Shown: piece by piece, positions 14,553-23,995 of the stretch
Position numbering within the stretch: the first letter of the stretch is position 1
Layout: each line of letters begins with the position of its first letter
Assembly: GCA_945898215.1 (NCBI GenBank)
Contig: CAMDHY010000014.1
Coordinates: 1 to 55,197, forward strand
Direction: 5' to 3'
DNA: 55,197 nt
DNA from: Pseudoxanthobacter soli DSM 19599
GTDB lineage: Bacteria; Pseudomonadota; Alphaproteobacteria; Rhizobiales; Segnochrobactraceae
The notes under the pieces: generated by a model
The model's database searches: none
Told to the model about the DNA's origin: nothing
What the model saw: only the letters and a program-made list of their open reading frames with translations
Made by a program: the position numbers and the translations under genes

Positions 14553-17071
14553 CCCATCGCCTCCTCGATCAGGTCCTCGGCGCTTTCCGCCAGGATCGTC
14601 TCGTCCGCCGCCCCCGACACCGCCTCGCGGCCGATCTCGAGCAGGATCGGCACGGCGAGCGGGGAGATTCGCTCGAGCCTCTTGTGCACGATTCGCCCCC
14701 GGACGCGCGAGAGCATGTCGGCGAGCCGGCCGACGTCGAGCAGCGTCCGCGAGGCATCCTCCCAGGTGGCCCGCATCAGGATGTGGTCGGGCTCGTGCTC
14801 GCGCAGCACGTCGTAGACGAGGTCGGTCGACACCGTCACCTGCCGACCGGACTTCTCCTTGCCCGGATGGCGCCGCTCGACGAGGCCGGCGATCAGCGCA
14901 CAGGCCCGGAAGGTGCGCTTCATCAGGTAGCTCTCGGCGAGCCACTCCTCGAGGTCGTCGCCCAGCATGTCGGCGTCGAACAGCGCCCCCAGCGTCGGCC
15001 GGCCGGCCGCGAACGCCCGCCCCATGTCCTCGAGCCCCCACACCGAGATCGCGTAGTCGGTGGCGACGAAGCCGACGGGCTTCAGCCCCAGCCGGTCGAG
15101 CCGCCGCGTCAAAAGCATGCCGAGGGTCTGGTGGGCGAGCCGCCCCTCGAACGGGTAGGCGACGAGATAGAAGCGGTCGCCGCGCCGGAAGGTCTCGACC
15201 AGCATCTCGTCGCGCGACGGCAGCACCGATTTGAGCCGCTGCATGGCGAGCCACTCGCCCACCTGAGGCGGCAGCGACGGCCAGCGCGACGGGTCGGCGA
15301 GCATCGCCCGCACCTCGGCGGCGAGATAGGTCGAGAGCGGGAACTTGCCGCCGGCATAGGACGGGATCTTCGGCTCGTCGCTCTGCGCCCGCGACACGAA
15401 CGCCTCGGTTTCGCGGACGCCCTCGAGTTGCACCACCTCGCCGGCGAACAGGAAGCTGTCCCCCGGCGCGAGCGTCTCGATGAAGTATTCCTCGATCTCG
15501 CCGAGCACCCGCCCGCCGCGTCCGACCGCCCCCTTCTTGCCGATCAGCCGCACCTTGAGGAGTGGCGCCTCGATGATGGTGCCGACGTTCAGCCGGTACT
15601 GCTGCGCCACCTGCGGGTTCGTCACCCGCCACATCCCGTCCTGGCCGCGGCGGATCTTGGCGTAGCGCTCATAGGCGCGCAGCGCGTAGCCGCCGGTGGC
15701 GACGAAGTCGACGACGCGGTCGAAGGTCGCCCGGTCGAGCTCCCGGTAAGGCCACGCAGAGGTGACCTCGCCATAGAGCGCATCCGCCTCGAAGGCGCGG
15801 GCGCAGGCCATGCCGAGGACGTGCTGGGCGAGCACGTCGAGGGCCCCCGCCTTGAGGGGCGGCGTGTCCTGGGCGCCGAGATAGTTGCCGTCCACCGCCG
15901 CCCGGCACTCCAGAACCTCGAAGCGATTCGCCGGCACCAGCACCGCCTTCGAGGGCTCGTCGAGGCGGTGGTTGGCGCGGCCGATGCGCTGGGCGAGCCG
16001 GCTCGCCCCTTTCGGCGCGCCGACGTGGACGACGAGGTCGACGTCGCCCCAGTCGATGCCGAGGTCGAGGGTGGAGGTGCAGACCACCGCCTTCAGCCGG
16101 TTCTCCGCCATCGCCGCCTCGACGCGGCGGCGCTGCTCGCGGTCGAGCGAGCCGTGGTGGAGGGCGATCGGCAGGGTGTCGTCGTTGATCGTCCACAGCG
16201 CGTGGAAGAGCATCTCCGCCTGGCTGCGGGTGTTGACGAAGACGAGCGTCGTCTTGTGCGCCTTGATCAGGGCGTAGACGTCGGCGAGCGCGTGGCGGGC
16301 GGAATGGCCGGCCCAGGGGATGCGCTCCTCGGTGTCGAGGATCGAGATGTTCGGCTTCGCGCCGCCCGCGACCGTCACGAGTTCCGCCGGCGTCGTCACC
16401 CCGCCGAGCCACTCGCGCAGGCCGTCCGGGTCGGCGACTGTCGCCGACAGCCCGGTGAACCGCAGCCCCGGCGCGAGGCGCCGCAGCCGGGCGAGCCCGA
16501 GCGACAAGAGGTCGCCGCGCTTCGAGGTGACGAGGGCGTGCAGTTCGTCGAGCACCACCTCGTCGAGGTCGGAGAAGAAGCGGTCGGCATCGCGCGCCGA
16601 GATGAGAAGTGCCAGTTGCTCGGGCGTCGTCAGCAGGATGTCGGGGGGCGCGAGCTTCTGCCGCCGCCGCTTGTGCACGGGCGTGTCGCCGGTGCGGGTC
16701 TCGACGGTGATCGGCAGCCCCATCTCCAGCACCGGCGTGCCGAGATTGCGGGCGACGTCGACGGCGAGCGCCTTCAAAGGCGAGATGTAGAGCGTGCGGA
16801 TGCCGGTGCGGGCCGGCGCGCGGCCCCCGATCCGACCGGCCGCCGCGGCCTTCTCCGCCGTGAGCCGCACCAGCGTCGGCAGGAAACCGGCGAGCGTCTT
16901 GCCGGCCCCCGTCGGCGCGATCAGCAGCGCCGAGCGGCCGGCACGGGCATGGTCGAGCAGCGCGATCTGGTGCGGCCGCGGCGTCCAGCCGCGCCCGGCG
17001 AACCAGCCGGCGAACGCCGCCGGCAGGATCGGCGGCTCGTCTGTCGGTGGTGGCGGGATGCGGGCGGTCAA
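14549..17071 (-). CDS. lhr: Ligase-associated DEXH-box DNA helicase, Lhr family
   Basis: An 840-residue superfamily 2 helicase. Walker A APTGAGKT is at residues 52-59, motif II is VLDELHAL, motif III LSATVAD, motif V CTSTLDLGIDWGDVDLVVHVG and motif VI QRIGRANHR. The C-terminal half (EYFIETLAPGDSFLFAGEV, FKVRLIG-like strands, then LAYPFEGRLAHQTLG-like WH/OB segments) matches the ~800-residue Lhr-core branch. It acts in DNA repair with PdeM, which follows with overlapping codons. The start is a TTG at 17071 without a strong ribosome site; a nearby alternative cannot be excluded. No ligD or ligC gene lies in the window. Confidence 0.92.
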   Translation of the reverse strand: MTARIPPPPTDEPPILPAAFAGWFAGRGWTPRPHQIALLDHARAGRSALLIAPTGAGKTLAGFLPTLVRLTAEKAAAAGRIGGRAPARTGIRTLYISPLKALAVDVARNLGTPVLEMGLPITVETRTGDTPVHKRRRQKLAPPDILLTTPEQLALLISARDADRFFSDLDEVVLDELHALVTSKRGDLLSLGLARLRRLAPGLRFTGLSATVADPDGLREWLGGVTTPAELVTVAGGAKPNISILDTEERIPWAGHSARHALADVYALIKAHKTTLVFVNTRSQAEMLFHALWTINDDTLPIALHHGSLDREQRRRVEAAMAENRLKAVVCTSTLDLGIDWGDVDLVVHVGAPKGASRLAQRIGRANHRLDEPSKAVLVPANRFEVLECRAAVDGNYLGAQDTPPLKAGALDVLAQHVLGMACARAFEADALYGEVTSAWPYRELDRATFDRVVDFVATGGYALRAYERYAKIRRGQDGMWRVTNPQVAQQYRLNVGTIIEAPLLKVRLIGKKGAVGRGGRVLGEIEEYFIETLAPGDSFLFAGEVVQLEGVRETEAFVSRAQSDEPKIPSYAGGKFPLSTYLAAEVRAMLADPSRWPSLPPQVGEWLAMQRLKSVLPSRDEMLVETFRRGDRFYLVAYPFEGRLAHQTLGMLLTRRLDRLGLKPVGFVATDYAISVWGLEDMGRAFAAGRPTLGALFDADMLGDDLEEWLAESYLMKRTFRACALIAGLVERRHPGKEKSGRQVTVSTDLVYDVLREHEPDHILMRATWEDASRTLLDVGRLADMLSRVRGRIVHKRLERISPLAVPILLEIGREAVSGAADETILAESAEDLIEEAMG

Positions 17072-17120
17072 CGGAGGAGCCCCGCGGACGTCGTGATCCG
17101 CCGCCCCCGCGCCGCTCTGC

Positions 17121-17183
17121 GGCGCGCGCCCTCATCCGGCGCTTCGCGCCACCTTCTCCCAGCGGGGCTGGGAGAAGGGAAGG
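17121..17183 (+). repeat. REP-like palindromic repeat, copy 1
   Basis: An intergenic unit made of GGCGCGCGCCCTCATCCGGC followed by GCTTCGCGC (small hairpin) and CACCTTCTCCC with GGGAGAAGG around a short loop (large hairpin). A second copy lies inverted about 50 bases away. Units of this type, beginning CCCTCATCCG and ending in the CTTCTCCC/GGGAGAAG hairpin, are dispersed in many Hyphomicrobiales genomes (recalled, not searched). Confidence 0.8.
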
Positions 17184-17234
17184 ACCGCATCCGGCACTCT
17201 GCAAAGATCTGCGTGTGCAAAAACGACTGCCGCG

Positions 17235-17293
17235 TCTCCCTTCTCCCGCTTGCGGGAGAAGGTGCCCGAAGGGCGGATGAGGGCCGGCGCGCG
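17235..17293 (-). repeat. REP-like palindromic repeat, copy 2 (inverted)
   Basis: Reverse complement of copy 1 with minor differences: CTTCTCCCGCTTGCGGGAG forms the large hairpin and CCCGAAGGGCGGATGAGGGC the rest. Together the two copies make a head-to-head pair between the lhr and lolD genes. About 50 bases between them carry nothing recognisable. Confidence 0.8.
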
Positions 17294-17365
17294 TCAGCGC
17301 GCCGAAGCCATGGTGCAGCAGCCTAGCGTGTCGCGAACGAAACAGAAACAGAGCTTCGTCGCCCC

Positions 17366-18054
<689 letters not shown>

Positions 18055-18058
<4 letters not shown>

Positions 18059-19365
18059 TCGCGCCTGAGCCCCTCGACCGGGTCGAGCCGCGCCGCCTTC
18101 CACGCCGGATAGAGGGTGGCGAGGAAGGAGAGCAGCAGCGCCATCACGACGATCGTCACCGTCTCGCCCGCCTCCATGTCGGCCGGCAGGCGACTGAGGT
18201 AGTAGAGTTCCGGCGAGAACAGCTCGGTCTCCGTCAGCCAGGCGATGCCCTGGCGGATGTTCTCGACGTTGAGGCAGACCACCGTGCCGAGCACGACACC
18301 GGCGAGCGTGCCGACGACGCCGATGCTGGCGCCGGTGATGAAGAAGACGCGCAGGATGGTGCCGCGCGTCGCCCCCATGGTGCGCAGGATGGCGATGTCG
18401 TGGCCCTTGTCTTTTACCAGCATGGTGAGGCCGGAGACGATGTTGAGCGCCGCCACCAGCACGATCAGCGTGAGAATCAGGAACATGACGTTGCGCTCGA
18501 CCTGCAGCGCCTGGAAGAAGGTGGCGTGGCGCTGCGTCCAGTCGAGGATGAACGCGGGTCGCCCGGCCGCCTCCTCGAGCACCGGCCGGAACTCGGCCAC
18601 CCGTCCGGGATCGTCGAGATAGACCTCGATCGCCGTCGCCTGGCCTTCCTGGTTGAAATAGAGCTGCCCCTCCTCGAACGGCATGAAGACCACGGAGGAA
18701 TCGAACTCCGACATGCCGATCTCGAAGATCGCCGCCACCGGATAGGTCTGCACGCGCGGCGTCATCCCGAACGGCGTGACGGTGCCGCGCGGCGACACCA
18801 GCGTCACCGGATCGCCGGCCGAGACGCCGAGCGAGCGAGCGAGCCGGGTGCCGATGGCGATGCCGCCGCCGGTGTCGAAGCCGTCGAGGCCGCCCTCGCG
18901 GATGGTGCCGGCGACGAGCGCGAGCTTGCCGAGGTCGGCGGCCGACATGCCGCGGGCGAGCACGCCCGACGAGCCCGAGGGCCCGGAGATCAGCGCCTGC
19001 CCCTCGACATAGGGCACCACCGCCCGCACGCCGGGCACGCCGGCGAGGCGCGCCGTCACGTCGGCGAAGTCGGTCAGCGGCCCGTCGATCGGCTGCACCA
19101 GCATGTGGCCGTTGATGCCGAGGATCTTCGTCATCAGCTCGTTCCGGAAGCCGTTCATCACCGCCATGACGATGATGAGGGTGGCGACGCCGAGCATGAT
19201 GCCGAGGAAGGAGAAGCCGGCGATCACCGAGATGAACGCCTCGCGCCGCCGCGAGCGCAGGTAGCGCCCGGCGATCAGCCATTCGAGCGAGGAGAACGGC
19301 GCAACGCCCGCCTTGCGCCCGCTGCCCGCGGACGTTCCGTCGGCGGCCGTCGACGTGTCTGTCAC
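18055..19365 (-). CDS. lolC: Lipoprotein-releasing ABC system, transmembrane protein LolC/LolE
   Basis: A 436-residue inner-membrane protein with one N-terminal helix (residues ~42-66, [31 protein letters not shown] region), a large periplasmic domain, and three helices at the C-terminal end. [19 protein letters not shown], the start of the first helix, and [17 protein letters not shown] are diagnostic. As in most alphaproteobacteria a single gene replaces separate lolC and lolE, so it should work as a homodimer with LolD. It follows proS after 10 bases. Confidence 0.94.
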
Positions 19366-19375
19366 GAAAGCCGCC

Positions 19376-20704
19376 TCATCCCTTCAGCGCCGCGACGAGC
19401 TTGTTCACCGCCGCCTCCGGCGATATCGCCTCGCGCTCGCCACCGGCGCGCTGCTTCAGCTCCACCTCGTTCTTTTCGAGGCCGCGCGGCCCGACGACGA
19501 GTTGCCAGGGCAGGCCGATAAGGTCCATCGTCGCGAACTTGGCGCCCGGGCGGTTGTCGGTGTCGTCGTAGAGCACCTCGATGCCCGCCGCCTCGAGCTC
19601 GCCGTAGAGCTTCGTGCAGGCGGCGTCGGTACCGGCGTCGCCGGGCTTGAGGTTGATCAGGCCGACGTGGAACGGCGCGACGGAGGCCGGCCAGATGATG
19701 CCGGCGTCGTCGTGGCTCGCCTCGATGATGGCGCCCAGCAAGCGCGACACTCCCACCCCGTAGGACCCCATGTGCACGGGCCGCTCGGCCCCGTCCGGGC
19801 CGGCGACCTTCGCCCCCATCGGCTCGGAGTACTTGGTGCCGAAGTAGAAAATGTGGCCGACCTCGATTCCGCGAGCCGCGACACGCTTTTCTTCCGGTAG
19901 CGCCGCGAACGCCGCCTCGTCGTGCTTCTCGTCGGTCGCCGCATAAAGCGACGTCCAGGCGTCGACGATCGGGGTCAGGTCCGCCGAGAAATCGGTGTCC
20001 TCGCCGGGAATCGGCAGGTCGAGCAGGTCGCGGTGGCAGAACACGGCGCTCTCGCCGGTGTCGGCGAGGATGATGAACTCGTGGCTGAGATCGCCGCCGA
20101 TCGGGCCGGTGTCGGCCTGCATCGGGATCGCCGTCAGCCCCATGCGCCGGAAGGTCCTGAGATAGGCGACGAACATCCGGCGGTAGGCGGCGCGCGCGCT
20201 GTCGCGGTCGATGTCGAAGGAATAGGCGTCCTTCATCAGGAACTCTCGCCCGCGCATGATGCCGAAGCGCGGCCGCACCTCGTCGCGGAACTTCCACTGG
20301 ATGTGGTAGAGATTGAGCGGCAGGTCGCGGTAGCTCTTCACCGAGGCGCGGAAGATCTCGGTGATCATCTCCTCGTTGGTCGGCCCGTAGAGCATCTCGC
20401 GCTCGTGGCGGTCGGTGATGCGCAGCATCTCCTTGCCATAGGCATCATAGCGCCCGCTCTCGCGCCACAGGTCCGCCGACTGGATGGTCGGCATCAGCAC
20501 TTCGACGGCGCCGGCCCGGTCCTGCTCCTCGCGGACGATCTGCTCGACCTTCTGCAGCACGCGGAAGCCGAGCGGCAGCCACGAGTAGATGCCGGCCGAC
20601 TGCTGGCGGATCATCCCCGCACGCAGCATCAGCCGGTGCGAGACGATCTCCGCCTCCTTGGGGGTTTCGCGGAGGATCGGCAGGAAGTAGCGGGAGAGGC
20701 GCAT
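19376..20704 (-). CDS. proS: Prolyl-tRNA synthetase, short alphaproteobacterial form
   Basis: A 442-residue class II aminoacyl-tRNA synthetase charging tRNA-Pro. Motif 2 ([20 protein letters not shown]) and motif 3 ([15 protein letters not shown]) are clear, as is [18 protein letters not shown] (motif 1). The C-terminal anticodon-binding domain starts near residue 350 ([15 protein letters not shown]). At ~440 residues it lacks the YbaK-like editing insertion of the ~570-residue E. coli enzyme, as is normal in alphaproteobacteria. Start [11 protein letters not shown] at 20704 fits relatives. Confidence 0.96.
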   Translation of the reverse strand: MRLSRYFLPILRETPKEAEIVSHRLMLRAGMIRQQSAGIYSWLPLGFRVLQKVEQIVREEQDRAGAVEVLMPTIQSADLWRESGRYDAYGKEMLRITDRHEREMLYGPTNEEMITEIFRASVKSYRDLPLNLYHIQWKFRDEVRPRFGIMRGREFLMKDAYSFDIDRDSARAAYRRMFVAYLRTFRRMGLTAIPMQADTGPIGGDLSHEFIILADTGESAVFCHRDLLDLPIPGEDTDFSADLTPIVDAWTSLYAATDEKHDEAAFAALPEEKRVAARGIEVGHIFYFGTKYSEPMGAKVAGPDGAERPVHMGSYGVGVSRLLGAIIEASHDDAGIIWPASVAPFHVGLINLKPGDAGTDAACTKLYGELEAAGIEVLYDDTDNRPGAKFATMDLIGLPWQLVVGPRGLEKNEVELKQRAGGEREAISPEAAVNKLVAALKG

Positions 20705-21012
20705 CAAGGTCTCTTCAGTGCGAAAACGCGAGGGGCGCCGGGGCGCACGGGACGGCGAGTGAAGCCGCGCGGCCGGCAAAACACAAGGGCTCGGGCGACC
20801 TGCCGACGTGCCCGCGGACGTGCGGCCAAATCAGGGCGGAAGCGCGGCGGAGGCGCGGCGCGATCATGAAGCGAACGATCTTCGCGAGTGGTCGCGGTCG
20901 TTTGCCGGCAAGTTGCGAAGGCCTTGCAAGGCACGGGATTCCTCCCCGGTCGCCCGCCGCAAAAAAGTTGGGCGATCGATGCACAAAATGATGACAGCAC
21001 GATTTTCCTGCG
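20705..21012. other. Gene-free leader region upstream of proS
   Basis: About 300 bases with no supported gene; the frames that are open have no ribosome site. The proS promoter (minus strand) should lie here but no convincing hexamer pair was found. No tRNA-like T-arm or cloverleaf was seen. Confidence 0.5.
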
Positions 21013-21018
21013 CTAGAG
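20991..21018 (+). promoter_or_regulatory. Candidate promoter for the sRNA
   Basis: ATGACA (20991-20996) and CTAGAG (21013-21018) are separated by 16 bases, a modest match to the TTGACA/CTATAT-type alphaproteobacterial promoter. It would start a transcript near 21025, running to the intrinsic terminator at 21200-21228. Weak evidence on its own. Confidence 0.35.
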
Positions 21019-21024
21019 TACCAC

Positions 21025-21228
21025 CATAATAAACGGCAGCCGATCACCGAGCCGATACGGCGCCATAGAGGCATCGCGGTCTAAGTCTTGGGAGGAAGGC
21101 CCTCGGCGCAGCGCAAAGCTCGCAGCCGCCTGAAGTCCGGAAGAATCTCGACGGATCTCCGGGCGTCAGGAATGGGGGTTAGACGCGGAACTCAAAAGGG
21201 CAAGGCTTCGGCCTTGCTTTATTTTTTG
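21025..21228 (+). ncRNA. Candidate small RNA of about 200 nt
   Basis: A plus-strand transcript is implied by a strong terminator at its end although no plus-strand gene lies upstream. Within it 21129-21170 folds into a long hairpin: CCTGA with TCAGG, CCGGA with TCCGG, and ATC with GAT around TCGACG. The only short reading frame, 16 codons from ATG 20978, has no ribosome site and begins before the predicted start. The RNA family was not recognised. The 5' end depends on a weak promoter call and is uncertain. Confidence 0.5.
21200..21228 (+). terminator. Intrinsic terminator
   Basis: GCAAGGC and GCCTTGC close a TTCG tetraloop, followed directly by TTTATTTTTTG. This is a textbook Rho-independent terminator on the plus strand, the strongest in the window; the minus strand has only a short T run after the same stem. 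Confidence 0.9.
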
Positions 21229-21489
21229 TGCAGACCCCTCCGAAAATCTCGGCAAGTCTGAATGATGCGAATTCTCTATCGCGTCATCGCCAATGTCGAT
21301 GCTGCCTGCTTTTCCGCCCGGTCCCCGTAGGATGGCCGGGCGCCCCTCGGCCGTCCGGAATGAGGCAGACCGGCCGGTCCCGTGCTGCCGACGCGACAGG
21401 ACCGAAGGCCGCGCGCGGCCAGCTCCCGCTCGCACGGCGACGCTCGCGCACCGATCCAGGCACTCCGCATCCCAAGCACCCGACGCCGC

Positions 21490-22172
21490 TCAGGCGGCCG
21501 CCGGCACCTGGTTCTGCGCCGCCAGCACGCGCCCGCGCCACTGCGGGTCGGTCGCCGCGATCAGCACCAGCCGGGCGAGCTCGCCGCGGGTGATCCGCCC
21601 GATCGCCGGGGGCGCCGTGACGAGGCGGCCGTGACCGTCGGCCGGGCCGTCGAGGAGGCCGCCCGGCCGCACGATCGTCCAGGCGATCGACGCCGCCCGC
21701 AGGTGTTCCTCGGCCTTCGTCTCCTCCGCCACCACCGCGCCGATCACCTCGCGCATGCGCGGCGACAACAGCGGCAGGCTCTCGCCGCAGCCGAGCGAGG
21801 TGACGAGCACGAATCGCGTCATCCCTGCGGCCACCGCCGCCTCGATGAAGGCGATGTTGCCGGCGCTGTCGACCTGGCCCTCCCCCGGCCGGCTGCCGAG
21901 GAAGGAGACCGCGACGGCACCCGGTCCGGCCGCCCGGCAGAGGAGCTTCAGGTCTTCGGCCACCAGCGCGTCGCCGCGAACGGCGTGGCCATCCGCCGCC
22001 GCACCGCCGCGGCACCTTCGCCGCCGCGGGCGAGCGCGGTGACGGGGTGGCCGACGGCAGTGGCCGCCGCGACGAAGGCGAGGCCGGAGCCGCGCGTTCC
22101 GCCGGCGACCGCGAATGGTGAAGCGCGGCGGCTCGTTTCCGGCCGCGTCGCGCCATCGTTCTCAGAGACCAC
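21490..22172 (-). pseudogene. NAD(P)-binding / SDR-like protein, disrupted by a frameshift
   Basis: Two frames together make one Rossmann-fold protein. The upstream frame holds the nucleotide-binding start FAVAGGTRGSGLAFVAAATA followed by GHPVTALARGGEG; the downstream frame, offset by one base, continues DGHAVRGDALVAEDLK, AVSFLGSRPGEG, IEAAVAAGMTRFVLVTSLGC and WTIVRPGGLLDG to the stop at 21490. The switch falls near 22000-22020 inside a CGG/GCG-rich run where a one-base error is easy, so either a real mutation or a sequencing error. The likely start is GTG 22172, overlapping the upstream receptor gene. Family: atypical SDR/NmrA-like reductase; substrate unknown. Confidence 0.65.
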
Positions 22173-23163
22173 TCGCGGCCACCACGGCGCGATCGCGCGC
22201 GATCGTCTGCGTGAGGTCGGCGGCACCGCTGATCTTCAGCGGCAGGCCGACCGCCTGCACCGCCTGCACGACATGCTTGTCCGCGGCCGCCGCGACGAGC
22301 GCCGCCTCGATTTGCGCCACGACCTCCGGCGGCGTGCCCGCCGGCGCGAACAGGCCGACGCTGTTCGTCGAGGCGTAGGCGCGGTTGCCCGTTACCTCGC
22401 GCAGCGTGGGCACGTCGAGTTCGGGGTTGCGCTCGCCGCCGAAGGTGAGGAGCGGCCGCAGTTTGCCGGGGTTCGCCCGCAGGAAGGCGACGAGGCTCGG
22501 CGTGTTGATGAGGCCGGCGGCGGCGTGGCCATCCATGACCGCCTCGAAGACGCGCTCGCGCCCGGGCGCGAGAACATCCTCCAACCCCTCGTCTAGGACG
22601 AGCTCGAGGAACCGCAGGTGGACACTGCCGGGGTTGGAACTCGCGATAGCCAGTCTGCCCGATCGCGCCATCTCGGCGAAGGCTGCCCAATCACGCGCCG
22701 GCGACTCGGTCGAGACGAACAGCGCCGTCGAATAGCCGGTCGTCAGGGTGGCGACCGGCACGAGCGTGTCGAGCGAAGCGGCCGCCGTCGGCGTCCGCGA
22801 TGCCTCCAGGGCGTCGTAAAGCACATGGGTCAGCGTGTCGCTGGCGAGCAGCCGGAGTTCGCCCCGTTCTGGCTCCGCGAGCGACTTCAGTGCCCGTTGC
22901 ATGCGGTCGGGCAGCGGCGGAACGTCGATCTCGACGCGGCGGGACAAGGCGACCGACAGCGCGTTGCTGAGAACATCCGACGCCACCGCGACGACCGAGC
23001 CGCGTCCGAAGGGTACGTAGACGCGGACCGTCGACGGCAGCCGTGTCTCGGCCGAAGCGCCGCGCGGCAGCATGGCCGCAGCGATGAGACCGCCCGCCGC
23101 AGCGACCACCGCACGCCGGCTCGGTTTCCGGCCGGCGGCCACATCCTCGTCGCCTCTGCGCAT
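22162..23163 (-). CDS. Orphan Bug/TctC-family periplasmic solute-binding receptor
   Basis: A 333-residue protein starting MRRGDEDVAAGRKPSRRAVV with GGGGAGG upstream as ribosome site. RKPSRRAVVAAAGGLIAAAM and a GASA cleavage site form the signal peptide, possibly Tat type (SRRAVV). The mature part shows Bug/TctC features, e.g. RVYVPFGRGS, DTLVPVATLTTGY, and PAGTPPEVVAQIEAAL. Such receptors capture carboxylates for TctAB carriers or for sensing; no tctA or tctB is near, so it is an orphan. It lies where related genomes usually have DUF1467 directly next to proS, suggesting insertion. Confidence 0.8.
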   Translation of the reverse strand: MRRGDEDVAAGRKPSRRAVVAAAGGLIAAAMLPRGASAETRLPSTVRVYVPFGRGSVVAVASDVLSNALSVALSRRVEIDVPPLPDRMQRALKSLAEPERGELRLLASDTLTHVLYDALEASRTPTAAASLDTLVPVATLTTGYSTALFVSTESPARDWAAFAEMARSGRLAIASSNPGSVHLRFLELVLDEGLEDVLAPGRERVFEAVMDGHAAAGLINTPSLVAFLRANPGKLRPLLTFGGERNPELDVPTLREVTGNRAYASTNSVGLFAPAGTPPEVVAQIEAALVAAAADKHVVQAVQAVGLPLKISGAADLTQTIARDRAVVAASGL

Positions 23164-23295
23164 CGGTCGAACCTCCCCGATGTCCACCCGCAACGCCCGC
23201 GGCCGGCCCTCGCCTTCGCCTCGGCCGCGGCCCGAGAAGGCACTCCCGCTATGCTGGTCCGGGCGCCGCCCCAATGCAAGCGCGGCGCCGCACCC

Positions 23296-23556
23296 TCACA
23301 GGTCGCGGACGTAGGGGATGTCGTCGAAGGTGAGGCCGGAAGTCAGGAGCGCGTAGATGCCAGCGAACACCACGGCGGCGACCGCCGTCGTCACCAGCGC
23401 GACGCGCAGCATCGGAAAGCGCGAGGGTGCGCTCGGCTCGGTGCCCGGCGAGATCTCGCCGACCTCGGCCTGCGTGCGGTAGCCGAAAGGCAGCACCGCG
23501 AACAGCACGATCCACCACACCACGAAGTAGATCGCCACCGCACTCGTCAGGGACAC
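23296..23556 (-). CDS. DUF1467 family small membrane protein
   Basis: An 86-residue protein with two membrane helices: residues 4-24 (TSAVAIYFVVWWIVLFAVLPF) and about 53-73. The motif WWIVLFAVLPFGYRTQ is the family signature. GTG 23556 is preferred over a GTG seven codons upstream because GGAGGA sits at correct spacing. It is the usual last gene of the nuo-birA-rnj-mce string in Hyphomicrobiales. Function is unknown. Confidence 0.88.
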   Translation of the reverse strand: MSLTSAVAIYFVVWWIVLFAVLPFGYRTQAEVGEISPGTEPSAPSRFPMLRVALVTTAVAAVVFAGIYALLTSGLTFDDIPYVRDL

Positions 23557-23590
23557 GCCCGTTCCTCCGTCCGTCACCCCGCCGGCCGCC

Positions 23591-23995
23591 TCAGGCCTGC
23601 TCGAGCTCCACCAGCGTGCCGCAGAAGTCCTTCGGGTGCAGGAACAGCACGGGCTTGCCGTGGGCGCCGATCTTCGGGTTGCCGTCGCCGATGACGCGGG
23701 CGCCTGCCGCCTGCAGACGATCGCGCGCCGCCAGGATGTCGTCCACCTCGTAGCACAGGTGGTGGATGCCGCCGGACGGGTTCTTCTCGAGGAAGCCCCG
23801 GATCGGCGAGGCCTCGCCGAGGGCGCCGAGAAGCTCGATCTTGGTGTTCGGCAGCTCGACGAAGACCGTCGTCACGCCGTGGTCCGGCTGGTCCACCATC
23901 GCGGAGACGCGGCCGCCGAGGGTGTCGCGGTAGACCGCCGTCGCAGCCGTGAGGTCCGGCACCGCGATCGCCACGTGATTGAGCCTGCCGATCAT
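23591..23995 (-). CDS. mce: Methylmalonyl-CoA epimerase
   Basis: A 134-residue glyoxalase-fold (VOC) enzyme converting (2S)- to (2R)-methylmalonyl-CoA in propionyl-CoA metabolism. Metal ligands sit in LNHVAIAV (H7), GIHHLCYEV and the final FCGTLVELEQ (Glu); IELLGALGEASPIRGFLEKN is the epimerase-specific loop. It starts at ATG 23995, overlapping the ribonuclease J stop by 4 nt. This position after rnj is conserved in Hyphomicrobiales. Confidence 0.95.
   Translation of the reverse strand: MIGRLNHVAIAVPDLTAATAVYRDTLGGRVSAMVDQPDHGVTTVFVELPNTKIELLGALGEASPIRGFLEKNPSGGIHHLCYEVDDILAARDRLQAAGARVIGDGNPKIGAHGKPVLFLHPKDFCGTLVELEQA

Noticed and set aside
20978-21028. 16-codon frame MHKMMTARFSCARVPP
   Set aside because: No ribosome site and it would start before the predicted transcript; more likely chance.
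20705-21489. tRNA gene in the proS upstream region
   Set aside because: No cloverleaf or GTTCGA-type T-arm was found on either strand.
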